DNA of 64,000 nt, taken from contig NZ_AP027292.1 of assembly GCF_030295765.1 (NCBI RefSeq), forward strand, positions 1,798,001-1,862,000, written 5' to 3'. The notes beneath the pieces were generated by a model. It worked only from the letters and a program-made list of their open reading frames with translations. It ran no database searches and had not been told where the DNA came from. A program made the translations under genes and the position numbers. Shown here one piece after another: positions 51,389 through 60,294 of the stretch. Source of the stretch: Neptuniibacter halophilus (GTDB taxonomy: Bacteria; Pseudomonadota; Gammaproteobacteria; Pseudomonadales; Balneatricaceae). Position 1 is the first letter of the stretch; each line of letters begins with the position of its first letter.

Positions 51389-53302
51389 ATGACGTTGTCC
51401 AAGCAGTTGCTGCTGTTGATATCTTTAATCTTTCTGGCCATCTTTTCGGTCAACTTTGTCACCAGTATCAATAATATTCGCGATTATCTGCAGGTCGAAT
51501 CTGAGGTCCATGCGCAGGATACCGCCACATCTCTCGGGCTGTCGCTGAGCCCCTATATCCTTGATGAAGACGACACCATTCTGGAAACCATGGTGAACAG
51601 TATTTTTGACCGGGGTTACTACCTGGAGATTATGCTGGAAAATCGTAAGGGCAAGGAGCTGGTCAGAAAAACCAACCCATCCTCCTTTGAAGAGGTGCCT
51701 GCCTGGTTCGAGGCGCTGCTGCCGATGCAGACCGCAACTGCCCGTTCTGAGATTGATGCGGGCTGGGTGATGGGCGGCACTGTGTATGTCACCATCCATC
51801 CGGGTTTTGGTTACCTGAAACTCTGGGAGCAGGCGAAGCGAAGTCTGGCTTTTTCGGCGATTGCGCTGACCATCTCAGTCCTGTTACTGATTCTGATGCT
51901 GCGTCTGGTGCTGAGTCCGCTTTCCCGCATCAACAAGCTGGCCCGGAGCATCGCCGATGGCAGCTTCGAAACCATTGAGCCGCTGCCGTGGACCACCGAG
52001 ATACGTAACGTTGCCAGCTCTATGAACCTGATGTCGGGCAAGATCGAAAAGGTGATCTCTAACCTCAACTCGAAGCTGGAGGAGAGCTCACGGCGCATGC
52101 GGGTGGATGAGCTGACCGGGCTTGAAATGCGTGCCACCTTTGAAACCGAGATGAAGAACCGCTTCATGTCGAATGCGAAAGGCTTTGTCTTTTTGCTGCG
52201 CATTGCTGAGCTGGGTAAGTTCGCCAGTACGCAAAGCACTGCCAAAGTGGATGATTTTATTATCGGGGTAGTTAAGGCGATCCGTCAGGGGCTTGAGGAT
52301 TCAGGACTTCCCGCTGACTGTATCTACCGCATCGTCGGTGCTGAATTTGTGTTTATTGCGGATTGTGCGGATCAGGCCGCAGCGGAGCAGACCTGCGGTA
52401 AGATTTTCAGCCGTCTGGAAGCGCTGGGGCAGGAGTACGGCAAACCGGAAGTCGCGCATATGGGGGGGGTGTTGTTTGATCCTCATGGCACGATCGATGC
52501 GATGGTGGCATCGGCGACTGAAGCCTACGAAAAGGCGCTGCTGATTGGTGCCAACAGCTTCTCGATTAATCAGGACAGCGGCAATGCGCGCAACATGGAT
52601 GAGTGGAAGGCGCTGGTGGCCCGGGTGATTGAGGAACGTAAAATCTCAATCAGCTACATGGCGCAGGCTCACAGACTGACCGGAGATCAGGCCGGTGAGC
52701 TGATGATAGAAGAGGCGATGTCGCAGGTACAGGATGATGAGGGTGAAGCGTTGCCGATCGGTACCTTTATCTCGGTGGCCGAGTCGATTGGCCAGATTCT
52801 GACCTTTGATATGCATGTGGTTAAGGAAGTACTGCGCCGAATCCGCGAAGAGCAGATCAGCCACGACATTGCGGTTAACCTCTCGTTTACAACACTGGCG
52901 AGTAATGAGTTCCGCTCAGAGCTTTATGCCCTGCTGCAGGATAACAGTGATATTGCCAGCCATCTGGTGTTCAGTGTGACCGCCTACGGCGCGACTAAAG
53001 ATCTTAAGGCCTTTGCGACCTTTATCGATTTCGCCCACCGCTGTGGTGCGAAAGTCATTCTCAAGCGATACGAAAGCCGCTTTATCTCCATGGATGATAT
53101 TAAAGAGTACAAACTGGATTACATCCGTCTGGCCCGGGTTTACACCGAAAACATCAGCCGGGATGCCGAGAAACGACGCATGGTTGAAGTCTTTAAAGAG
53201 CTGGGCGAGCTGCTCAATGTCAGCATTCTGGCTGAGTCGGTGGCCTCTGACAGTGACTTTGCCGCTGTGTCTGAAATAGGTATTACGGCGGTCAGCAGAT
53301 GA
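51389..53302 (+). CDS. lapD: LapD-like c-di-GMP receptor (degenerate GGDEF-EAL)
   Basis: LapD is an inner-membrane c-di-GMP receptor that sequesters the LapG protease and so keeps cell-surface adhesin in place. The 637 residues show a first helix (about 7-27), a LapD/MoxY-type periplasmic domain, a second helix (about 152-176), HAMP (about 178-230), a degenerate GGDEF (GAEF near 312) and a degenerate EAL (ELM where EAL is expected, in QAGELMIEEAM; conserved FISVAESIGQIL follows). Loss of both catalytic motifs fits a binding rather than enzymatic role. The protein ends soon after SEIGITAVSR, slightly shorter than usual. The stop overlaps lapG (ATGA). The large adhesin is not in the window. Confidence 0.9.
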   Translation: MTLSKQLLLLISLIFLAIFSVNFVTSINNIRDYLQVESEVHAQDTATSLGLSLSPYILDEDDTILETMVNSIFDRGYYLEIMLENRKGKELVRKTNPSSFEEVPAWFEALLPMQTATARSEIDAGWVMGGTVYVTIHPGFGYLKLWEQAKRSLAFSAIALTISVLLLILMLRLVLSPLSRINKLARSIADGSFETIEPLPWTTEIRNVASSMNLMSGKIEKVISNLNSKLEESSRRMRVDELTGLEMRATFETEMKNRFMSNAKGFVFLLRIAELGKFASTQSTAKVDDFIIGVVKAIRQGLEDSGLPADCIYRIVGAEFVFIADCADQAAAEQTCGKIFSRLEALGQEYGKPEVAHMGGVLFDPHGTIDAMVASATEAYEKALLIGANSFSINQDSGNARNMDEWKALVARVIEERKISISYMAQAHRLTGDQAGELMIEEAMSQVQDDEGEALPIGTFISVAESIGQILTFDMHVVKEVLRRIREEQISHDIAVNLSFTTLASNEFRSELYALLQDNSDIASHLVFSVTAYGATKDLKAFATFIDFAHRCGAKVILKRYESRFISMDDIKEYKLDYIRLARVYTENISRDAEKRRMVEVFKELGELLNVSILAESVASDSDFAAVSEIGITAVSR

Positions 53303-53982
53303 ACCGGCTGCCAGGCGGTATCCGTGTAGCGCACGGCTGGCGCAGGTATCTGTGCGGCGTCTCTGTGCTGGCGGCACTGGCAGCGCCGCTGCCGGTGCAG
53401 GCGGCGGGCCTGATCGAATTCAGTGATTCACTGCTGAAAAAGGTCGAGAAACGCTACGGTAAGTCGGCGGTCTTGCGGCTCAATGCGCTGGCGGATCTGG
53501 TGCGCAAGAATGGCAATATCAGTGAGATGGATAAGGTTGAAAAGGTTAACGGCTTTTTCAATATGATCCCCTATTACACCGACTGGGCGCACTGGAAGAA
53601 AAAGGATTACTGGGCCACCCCCTTTGAGAAACTCACCACCCACGGTGGCGATTGCGAAGATTACGCGCTGGCCAAGTACTTCACCCTGAAAGAGCTGGGT
53701 GTGCCTGAGAAGAAGATGCGGATTATGTACGTGAAGGCGTTGAGGTGGAACGAAGCACACATGGTGCTGACCTACTTCCCGAACCCGGATGATATTCCGC
53801 TGGTGCTGGATAACCTTAATCCGCGTATTCTGCCGGCGCATAAGCGTAAGGATCTGGTGCCGGTCTACAGCTTTAATGGTGACGGCCTATGGCTGGCCAA
53901 GGGCCGTGGTACCGGTAAGCGGGTCGGCGGCTCCGGTAAGCTGAAACTCTGGGTCGATGTGAACAAGCGCTTCAATCAATAG
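53299..53982 (+). CDS. lapG: LapG-type periplasmic cysteine protease
   Basis: LapG cleaves the N-terminal retention module of LapA-type adhesins when LapD releases it. The 227-residue protein has a signal region (about 15-34, ending PVQAA) and the transglutaminase-like triad C119 (HGGDCEDYALAKYF), H154 (EAHMVLTY) and D171 (LVLDNLN). The spacings of 35 and 17 residues equal those of characterised LapG. Translation is coupled to lapD by an ATGA overlap. The stop codon forms part of a hairpin shared with the convergent CHASE2 gene. No lapA, lapB, lapC or lapE gene is present in this window, so the substrate must lie elsewhere. Confidence 0.93.
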   Translation: MNRLPGGIRVAHGWRRYLCGVSVLAALAAPLPVQAAGLIEFSDSLLKKVEKRYGKSAVLRLNALADLVRKNGNISEMDKVEKVNGFFNMIPYYTDWAHWKKKDYWATPFEKLTTHGGDCEDYALAKYFTLKELGVPEKKMRIMYVKALRWNEAHMVLTYFPNPDDIPLVLDNLNPRILPAHKRKDLVPVYSFNGDGLWLAKGRGTGKRVGGSGKLKLWVDVNKRFNQ

Positions 53983-54003
53983 CCGGTTACCACTGACCGG
54001 CTA
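53980..54003. terminator. Hairpin containing both stop codons of lapG and the CHASE2 gene
   Basis: TAGCCGGT and ACCGGCTA form a perfect 8-bp stem with an 8-base loop. The first TAG is the lapG stop; read on the other strand, the last CTA is the TAG stop of the convergent gene. It should act as a bidirectional terminator although T-runs are absent. Confidence 0.55.
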
Positions 54004-57000
54004 GCCCAGATACTGCTCAATATCCACTTCATCAATCTGTTCAGGATCGAGGAAACGCTCGGCATACTGTTTGTAGATGCCGGCACTGAGGAACAGATCA
54101 AACAGTACCGGATCGATATGCTGATCCTTCTTGAAGAAACTGAGAATACGGATTGATTCAGACAGGCTCTTGGCCTTTTTGTAAGGCCGGTCGGAGGCGG
54201 TCAGGGCTTCGAAAATATCGGCGATGGCCATAATTCTGGCCGGAACTGACAGCTCGGATTCGCTCAGACCTCTCGGGTAGCCGGTGCCGATCAGGGTTTC
54301 GTGGTGTGCGCCGGCAATTTCCGGCACCCGGCGCAGGTTTGGCGGGAACGGCATCTGTTCCAGAATCGCAATGGTCTGGATGATGTGCTCGTTGATTTTA
54401 AAGCGCTCTTCCGGCGTCAGAGTGCCACGGCTGATCACCAGATTATGCAGTTCGCCGTGGTTGTAGAGATACTCGGGGATCTCCATCTTCCAGCCGTATT
54501 CCGGGTCCAGCGCTTTGTTGGGTGGTCGCTCGATCAGGTGTTCGGGGCGGTCACACAGCAGCGGCTCCATTACCGGCAGGGTTTCGTTGCTATCCGGGCA
54601 ACGGCGCAGCTCATCGTCAGACAGACCGATCCGGTTATCAAAATTACGTTGCCAGCGTTGCTGGCCGATCTCGCGAATGCGCTCGATCTTGTCTGCTTCG
54701 AGGAATTCGCCGCCCACATTACAGTGCGCAATAAAGGCAAAATCATCCAGCAGTTGCTGACGGCGCTCAGCATAGGCGGCTTTGGCTGTCGCCGGATCTT
54801 GCTGCTGTTCATAGATCGCCTGTAATTTCGCGATCTCCGCATCGCGCAGCAAGACTTCAAACCGGGTTCGCACTTCATGGATACGGTTGTAGATGGTTTC
54901 CAGCTTGGTGGCTTTATCCACCACGTGTTCCGGTGTGGTCACCTTGCCGCAGTCATGCAACCAGGCCGCAATGTTAAACTCACGCCACTCGTCTTTGCTG
55001 GTCATGGCGAACTCAGCCAGAGGGCCCTCCTGCGCAGCGCTGGCGGCTTTACAGAGCATCACCGCCAGTTCCGGTACCCGTTCACAATGACCACCGGTAT
55101 AAGCGCTTTTGGCATCGATTGCGCCGGCGATCATCTTGATCATCGCATCCATCATATGTTTCTGGGCGGCAACCAGATCCTGATTCTCAATGGCGACGGC
55201 GGCCTGTGACGCGAGGGCATCCACCAGACGAACGCTTTTGCTCTCAAAATCGACGATGCCGCGGCTCATCGGGTCGACGGCATTCAGCAGTAACACCACG
55301 CCTTTTACCGTCTGATCGGAGAACTGCATCGGCACTACCAGCAGGGAGTGTATGGCCGAGCCTGACATCGTGCGCAGTTCGGCCCAGGGGGCCTTGCTCA
55401 GCATCCGGTGATCATCTTCACCGAGATTCTGTATCTGATTCTGAACGCAGGTCTGGCCGATCAGACTGTTCTGGCCGGCTTCCTGAGTCAGGTCAACGGA
55501 GTCTTCCCAGTCGGTTTGCAGACCGCGCTGACCGACAGGCGTGAGCAGCCCGTCTTCGGATTTCAGCAGTATTACCTGAGCCTGACAGGGGGCCAGTTCA
55601 TCAATACCATCCAGTGTCATCTGCAGGAGTGTGTCCCGATCCTGCAGGCGACCCAGTGCAATACCGTTTTCTACCAGCCGTTCCAGTCGGGCCTGTGCTT
55701 CGCCAAGGTTTTCCAGAATGCTGGTAATAAAGAAGGAGCCCATCACCAGCGTGATACCGATAACCACGCTGGATGCGGAAAACAGCAGCCCCCAGAGCCA
55801 GAACAGCAGATAACCCAGCCCCATAAACAGAATGGCGAAGATCGCGATAAAACCGAGCATCCATACCGGACGGTGCTTCAGCAGGGCGCCAAGCTGTGTT
55901 TTGGGTCGGGGAATAAACCAGATCAGCAGCATGCCCGTTGCCAGCACCGTCAGGACTTCCAGCCAGTGCAGCCAGACCGGACGATAGAGGAAGTCGCCAT
56001 CAAACATCGCTTCGGCTAACTGGGCATGAATTTCGACCCCCGGAACCTGTTCATTCAGGGGGGTAAAGCGCATATCGGACAGGCCGGCTCCGGTCAGGCC
56101 GATCAGCACCAGTTTGTTCTCCAGCATGGAAGGGTCAACCTGACCATTCAGTACATCCACCGCAGAAACGTAGCGGTGGCGGGTGTCATCGAGTGATGCA
56201 TAATGCAGCCAGACATCACTTTGGGCCTGCGTATTGATATTCAGGTCGGCGACACTGACCTGTTCAATGCCCCCGTTACCGACGCGCAGACGGATAGCCT
56301 CTGAAGCGGTGGCGACACGAAACATCTCCATCACCATATTCGGTACCGGCTCACCATTCACTGCCATAATCAGCGGCAGATGCCTGATCGGGCCGACAGA
56401 GCCCGGGATACTCACCAGCGCCTGGCCCGCTGCAGCGTATTGCAGCTCAGGAAGACTGGCCAGCACTTGCGGGTAGTTTGTCAGAAAGGCTGACGGGTCG
56501 GTGCCATCGATCTGTATCGGCGTGACAAACAACTCACTGCTGGTGGTGTAGGTGTCAAAGTCAAAACCGGCTGCGGCCAGCACCGAGGGGGTTCCGCTCA
56601 GCGCCATGGCTAACTGAAAATCACTCGATGGCAGTGATTCCAGCTCTTTGATGAGGTACTTCTGATCCGGCGCCAGTCGTTGCGCCAGTTTCTCTACTGA
56701 GTTCTGATCCGGCTCCGGCATATAAAAATCGAGGCCGATTGCAGCGGGGCCGAAAAAGTCGAGAGTGTGGATAAGTTTTGCCAGAATATCCCTTGGCCAG
56801 GGCCATTGGCCCAGCTCAACCAGAGTTTTCTCGTCGATTGCGACAACTGTGACCGGCTGGCTCAGGGGCTGACGCGGTGAGATCTGCTGGTAGGAATCAA
56901 ATAACGCCAGTTGGGCACTGACAGTGGGGGCTCTTATGGTCTCAACCAGCGAGGAAAACCACTGCGGGTAACTGGCCTGCACCTTTTGTGGCAGCAGGTT

Positions 57001-57114
57001 GAGGACTTCAGAGAGGAGGATGATCAACAGAATCGCAATGGCCAGAGGGCGGCCCCGGGCAACGCCCAGAAGACGTTGCAGAGCAGAATGACTACTGGTC
57101 AGATTCATCCCCAT
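54001..57114 (-). CDS. CHASE2-GAF-HD-GYP membrane phosphodiesterase
   Basis: The 1037-residue protein has an N-terminal membrane helix (about 24-41), a periplasmic CHASE2 domain (about 60-375; VTVVAIDEKTLVELGQWPWPRDILAKLI), three further helices (about 383-465), a GAF domain (about 480-665) and an HD-GYP domain. Catalytic motifs are HDCGKV (H720) and GTGYPRGL (G945), so c-di-GMP hydrolysis is expected. The two motifs are about 225 residues apart, some 150 more than in ordinary HD-GYP domains, due to a charged insert (about 735-890). It follows FecR and OmpA-like genes, an arrangement known for CHASE2 signalling proteins. Start: MGMNLTSS at 57114 or two codons later. Confidence 0.9.
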   Translation of the reverse strand: MGMNLTSSHSALQRLLGVARGRPLAIAILLIILLSEVLNLLPQKVQASYPQWFSSLVETIRAPTVSAQLALFDSYQQISPRQPLSQPVTVVAIDEKTLVELGQWPWPRDILAKLIHTLDFFGPAAIGLDFYMPEPDQNSVEKLAQRLAPDQKYLIKELESLPSSDFQLAMALSGTPSVLAAAGFDFDTYTTSSELFVTPIQIDGTDPSAFLTNYPQVLASLPELQYAAAGQALVSIPGSVGPIRHLPLIMAVNGEPVPNMVMEMFRVATASEAIRLRVGNGGIEQVSVADLNINTQAQSDVWLHYASLDDTRHRYVSAVDVLNGQVDPSMLENKLVLIGLTGAGLSDMRFTPLNEQVPGVEIHAQLAEAMFDGDFLYRPVWLHWLEVLTVLATGMLLIWFIPRPKTQLGALLKHRPVWMLGFIAIFAILFMGLGYLLFWLWGLLFSASSVVIGITLVMGSFFITSILENLGEAQARLERLVENGIALGRLQDRDTLLQMTLDGIDELAPCQAQVILLKSEDGLLTPVGQRGLQTDWEDSVDLTQEAGQNSLIGQTCVQNQIQNLGEDDHRMLSKAPWAELRTMSGSAIHSLLVVPMQFSDQTVKGVVLLLNAVDPMSRGIVDFESKSVRLVDALASQAAVAIENQDLVAAQKHMMDAMIKMIAGAIDAKSAYTGGHCERVPELAVMLCKAASAAQEGPLAEFAMTSKDEWREFNIAAWLHDCGKVTTPEHVVDKATKLETIYNRIHEVRTRFEVLLRDAEIAKLQAIYEQQQDPATAKAAYAERRQQLLDDFAFIAHCNVGGEFLEADKIERIREIGQQRWQRNFDNRIGLSDDELRRCPDSNETLPVMEPLLCDRPEHLIERPPNKALDPEYGWKMEIPEYLYNHGELHNLVISRGTLTPEERFKINEHIIQTIAILEQMPFPPNLRRVPEIAGAHHETLIGTGYPRGLSESELSVPARIMAIADIFEALTASDRPYKKAKSLSESIRILSFFKKDQHIDPVLFDLFLSAGIYKQYAERFLDPEQIDEVDIEQYLG

Positions 57115-57157
57115 CTGGCGTGAAGTTCCTTTCTGAGTGACGAGAAGGGTATTGCGA

Positions 57158-57868
57158 TCAGCGGATACTGATCTCTACCCGGCGATTGTCCACGTTATCA
57201 ACATTATCAGCGGTCGATACGGCCAGTTCACGTTCACCGCGTCCCGTCACTTCCATCAACTGTTGATCCACACCCTCTTTAACCAGAATCTCGGCCACCG
57301 TCTGGGCGCGCATTCTGGAGAGTTTATCGTTGGCCTGTAGCGAGCCTACGGTATCCGTATGGCCGATCAGGCGAACTTCGGGGGCCGAGCGTTTCTCCAG
57401 ATCGGCAAACAGTTGCTGGACCACCGCCGCAGAATCAGGGGTCAGCTCGGTCGCTGAACCGGGCAGAAATCGCAGGGTATAGCTGGCCGGAGCCAGTGGT
57501 TGTTCTTTGAGTAGCTGACCAAAACGGGAGCTGACCTCCTGCTGACTGGCAGGTGCGGTTTCCAGCTCACCGGCCTGACCCACATGAATCGCGGCAAATG
57601 CGCTGTCGACCTTCTGTGCTTTGCCGCCGGAACTGACGATCACAGCACCGACGGTGCCCTCAGCGTCGGGTAACAGAATCACCCGATCCATGGGGTCACA
57701 ACCCGGTTCCAGTTTCTGGCCCTGGGCACTGTTAGTGCTGACGCATTCGCCGAGGGAATCACGCAGTGGCGTGCCATCGGAGCTGTGCCAGTACTTTGCG
57801 GCGTTTACAACACCACTGGCAGAGAGCGCCGCTAAGGTCAGAAACGTGTATTTAATCATTGCAGACAT
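57158..57868 (-). CDS. OmpA-family outer membrane/periplasmic protein
   Basis: The 236-residue protein has a signal peptide (about 1-23, ending VVNAA) and a C-terminal OmpA peptidoglycan-binding domain (about 125-236) with VRLIGHTDTVGSLQANDKLSRMRAQTVAEIL and GRGERELAVSTADN...NRRVEISIR. The N-terminal part has four cysteines around DSLGECVSTNSAQGQKLEPGCDP and resembles the DUF-type leaders of small OmpA proteins. It lies five bases after the FecR-domain gene and 43 before the CHASE2-HD-GYP gene, so all three form an operon linking the envelope to c-di-GMP turnover. Its precise role is unknown. Confidence 0.88.
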   Translation of the reverse strand: MSAMIKYTFLTLAALSASGVVNAAKYWHSSDGTPLRDSLGECVSTNSAQGQKLEPGCDPMDRVILLPDAEGTVGAVIVSSGGKAQKVDSAFAAIHVGQAGELETAPASQQEVSSRFGQLLKEQPLAPASYTLRFLPGSATELTPDSAAVVQQLFADLEKRSAPEVRLIGHTDTVGSLQANDKLSRMRAQTVAEILVKEGVDQQLMEVTGRGERELAVSTADNVDNVDNRRVEISIR

Positions 57869-57873
57869 CCCTG

Positions 57874-58329
57874 TTACTCCCCGGCTGCTTCAAGAATAAA
57901 TTCGGTACCACGCACACCTACCGTCATCGACCCGGTATTGAACTGGACTGATTCCGGATTGGATTTAGCCAGCTTGCCGGAGATGACAGCCAGCTTGCCC
58001 CGTTTCAGGTTGGCACTGAGCCGGCCCTTATGGGTGGTGGTGTCAAAGGCAAAATCATCAATCACCAGCGTAGAGCCGGGGCCGGAGGTTAAACGGGTAT
58101 TATCCCGCAGGGTAATGCCGGCAAAACTGGACTCGGCGGTGATCACCGTATCGCCTTCGAGTACGGCATCGCCAACTTCGGCGTTCTGGGTGGCTCCGTT
58201 ACGCTCAATACTGACGCTGCCGTTGACGACTTTAAACGTGCCGGCTCTTTCAGCGGCATAGCTCTGACTGGTGAGGCCGATAAGCGAGAGGGTGAGCGCC
58301 ATAATAGCGAGCGAGTTACGACGGGACAT
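57874..58329 (-). CDS. Exported FecR-domain protein
   Basis: The 151-residue protein has a signal peptide (about 1-26, ending QSYAAE) and a FecR domain: VNGSVSIERNGATQNAEVGDAVLEGDTVITAESSFAGITLRDNTRLTSGPGSTLVIDDF in recognisable blocks, ending TGSMTVGVRGTEFILE. This is the short soluble FecR type, not the anti-sigma regulator, as there is no membrane helix with an anti-sigma tail. Such proteins are often encoded with OmpA-like and CHASE2 proteins. The start has AGGAGATCATAGCT upstream; a frame extension lacks similarity. It heads the FecR-OmpA-CHASE2 operon. Confidence 0.87.
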   Translation of the reverse strand: MSRRNSLAIMALTLSLIGLTSQSYAAERAGTFKVVNGSVSIERNGATQNAEVGDAVLEGDTVITAESSFAGITLRDNTRLTSGPGSTLVIDDFAFDTTTHKGRLSANLKRGKLAVISGKLAKSNPESVQFNTGSMTVGVRGTEFILEAAGE

Positions 58330-58722
58330 AGCTATGATCTCCTGAATAACACTGTCAAAAGTAAGTGATTTGAGTCTTGCTGTGTTCACTGCTCAGGTTC
58401 CTTCCTGATATCGATCAGCCAACAAACAAAACCGGACGTGTCATAGCCCGGGCCGGATGAAGGGGACTTTGATTCAGGTCGTCAAGTCCTAACAAAATAG
58501 ACCATCCACAAGTAAAGATATAGCGGTCTGACAATGTGATTAATTGTAGTTAAGACGCGATTTTAATCTAGAGAGATGACTATTACCTTATGTTTTTAAA
58601 GGGTTTTGTCGTTAAGTATGGATTCTGATTCCGGTATGGATTGTGGATAAGTTTAGTCAAACTTAATGCTTATGTTATATCATAACGTATATTGTCAGAT
58701 TGAGTTTATACAGGGGGGATCA
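58330..58722. other. 393-base gene-free region between FecR and DUF1826 genes
   Basis: This AT-rich divergent promoter region holds the putative Zur box near its right end (58672-58690). The left part must carry the FecR-operon promoter. No coding potential was seen in it. Confidence 0.5.
58672..58690. promoter_or_regulatory. Probable Zur box upstream of DUF1826
   Basis: ATGTTATATCATAACGTAT contains the dyad GTTAT-ATC-ATAAC (58674-58686), the core and spacing of the gammaproteobacterial Zur consensus (ATGTTATAATATAACAT), with one mismatch in the outer arms. It ends 32 bases before the DUF1826 start codon, where a repressor would block transcription. Confidence 0.75.
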
Positions 58723-59403
58723 GTGGAAGCAGCAGAGTGGGCAGAGCCCGAATTTCAGTCGGGTACAGAGGCCGGTGTGTCGTCTTTTACCAGCGGGGAC
58801 ACACCTGAGGTGATGACGCAGATCTACACCGAAGGGGTCAATTTGGTGTTGCTGAGGCGAACCCTGCTTCCCGGGGTGGCCGATGATTGTCAGCAACTGG
58901 CTGATCAGTATCCGGATTTTAACCTGCGCTCGGTGATCAGGCCGGAGCAGGCGGCCGTATCGCTGAGTGCGCTTATACCCGGGCAGGATCAGCACGGAGC
59001 GTTTATCGAGGATCTGGCGCAGGTTGTCGATATGTATGCCTGCCTGTTTGATCTGGAGGAGGTCGGGCTGAGGCTGCAGGTGCTCAACCGTGCCATGTGT
59101 CCGCGCTTCCATACCGATAAGCTGGGTTGCCGGCTGGTGACAACGTATCTGGGGCAGGGTACGGAGTGGCTTGGCAATAACGATCTTGATCGGCGTAAGC
59201 TGGGCCGGGGGAGTCAGGGATTAAGTGATGAGGAGTCGGGCCTCTACCACGGGCCTGAACGGATTCAGCAGGCAGAGCCGGGTGATCTGCTGCTGTTAAA
59301 GGGTGAGGGCTGGTTTGGCAATGAAGGGCAGGGCGCTGTGCACCGCTCTCCGGCAGTGCCATCGGGCCAATCGAGGCTGGTGGTCACACTGGATTTTGCC
59401 TGA
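58723..59403 (+). CDS. DUF1826 family protein, probably zinc-starvation induced
   Basis: The 226-residue protein matches the DUF1826 pattern: QIYTEGVNLVLLRRTLLPG near residue 32, then NRAMCPRFHTDKLGCRLVTTYLGQGTEWLGN (about 124) and VHRSPAVPSGQSRLVVTLDF at the end. The HTD and VHRSP blocks resemble the metal-facet residues of cupin-like 2-oxoglutarate oxygenases, but activity is unknown. DUF1826 genes often occur in Zur regulons, and a good Zur box lies 32 bases upstream. The start is GTG with GGGGGG five bases before it; an upstream ATG would overlap the operator. It is convergent with the next binding-protein gene. Confidence 0.85.
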   Translation: MEAAEWAEPEFQSGTEAGVSSFTSGDTPEVMTQIYTEGVNLVLLRRTLLPGVADDCQQLADQYPDFNLRSVIRPEQAAVSLSALIPGQDQHGAFIEDLAQVVDMYACLFDLEEVGLRLQVLNRAMCPRFHTDKLGCRLVTTYLGQGTEWLGNNDLDRRKLGRGSQGLSDEESGLYHGPERIQQAEPGDLLLLKGEGWFGNEGQGAVHRSPAVPSGQSRLVVTLDFA

Positions 59404-59406
59404 GCA

Positions 59407-60195
59407 TTACTCGTCGGGCCCGACCGCATGCAGGTAACGGTCTTCAATGGTATGGCGCAGCTTGAGATTCTCAGGATCGGCAAACGCCCGGTTAAGGATC
59501 TCAAGAATCTTATCGTTGTCGGGGTGGGCGCCGTTCAGCGCAAGATAGAAAGGCTGCTCTGCTAAACATCCGGCGATTCTGAACCCTTTGTCAGGCAACT
59601 TATGAAATTCATGGCTGACAAGGGTCCAGCTGACTATTTTACTGTCTTCGATAATGGTCGAAACCCGGCCCTGATGCAGCAGTTTTAATAATCTGACCAG
59701 CGCATTGGCGCCCTTGAGCTCCATAACCCGGTTATTCGTCTCCTGCTCGCTGAGAAAGCGATCGATCTCTTCTCCATAACTGTATTCAGCGATATAGCCC
59801 AAGCGCCCCAGATAGGAACTCAGGGATGCAGGGGTCTGATAGCGCCAGTTGCTGTCTTCGCGGGTATAGAAACAGACCTGATAAGACATGGTCGGGGTTC
59901 GGGTATAGAACAGATCCGGGCTTTCACTGGGGACGGCGGTCAGCAAGCCATCGATATGGGACGCTTCGTTTGCCTCGGCAATAGCGCGTGACCAGGGCAG
60001 CATTGTGATTTCCGTCCGGATCTGGTGCCGTGCAAGTATCTCTGTGACGTAATCCGCCACAATCCCGGGTTGGGGGCCTGCGCAGGTATAAGGACACCAG
60101 TCTGTGGCTGCCAGACGCAACAGGGTTTGCTGAGCCGCCAGCGGGTGGCTACAGAGAACAAGCAATAATGCGACAGCTGAGCAGTATTTTTTCAT
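59407..60195 (-). CDS. Orphan periplasmic solute-binding protein, family 3-like
   Basis: The 262-residue protein has a signal peptide (about 1-21, ending HPLAAQ) and the two-lobed fold with LLRLAATDWCPYTCAGPQPGIVADYVTEIL, WSRAIAEANEASHIDGLLTAVPSESPDLFYT and KGFRIAGCLAEQPFYLALN segments. The extra cysteine pair WCPYTC near residue 34 is a mark of this subgroup of stand-alone proteins. No transporter is adjacent. It lies 99 bases downstream of an SBP-histidine-kinase gene on the same strand, so it may be expressed with that sensor. The ligand is unknown. Confidence 0.83.
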   Translation of the reverse strand: MKKYCSAVALLLVLCSHPLAAQQTLLRLAATDWCPYTCAGPQPGIVADYVTEILARHQIRTEITMLPWSRAIAEANEASHIDGLLTAVPSESPDLFYTRTPTMSYQVCFYTREDSNWRYQTPASLSSYLGRLGYIAEYSYGEEIDRFLSEQETNNRVMELKGANALVRLLKLLHQGRVSTIIEDSKIVSWTLVSHEFHKLPDKGFRIAGCLAEQPFYLALNGAHPDNDKILEILNRAFADPENLKLRHTIEDRYLHAVGPDE

Positions 60196-60294
60196 GGATA
60201 GACAGCATGATGGTTACACTAAACATAGGCGCTGTGACCGGCTTTTGCCTTATCTTTCGGGGAAATGGTGATGCACTGTCACGCCGCAGATTTG

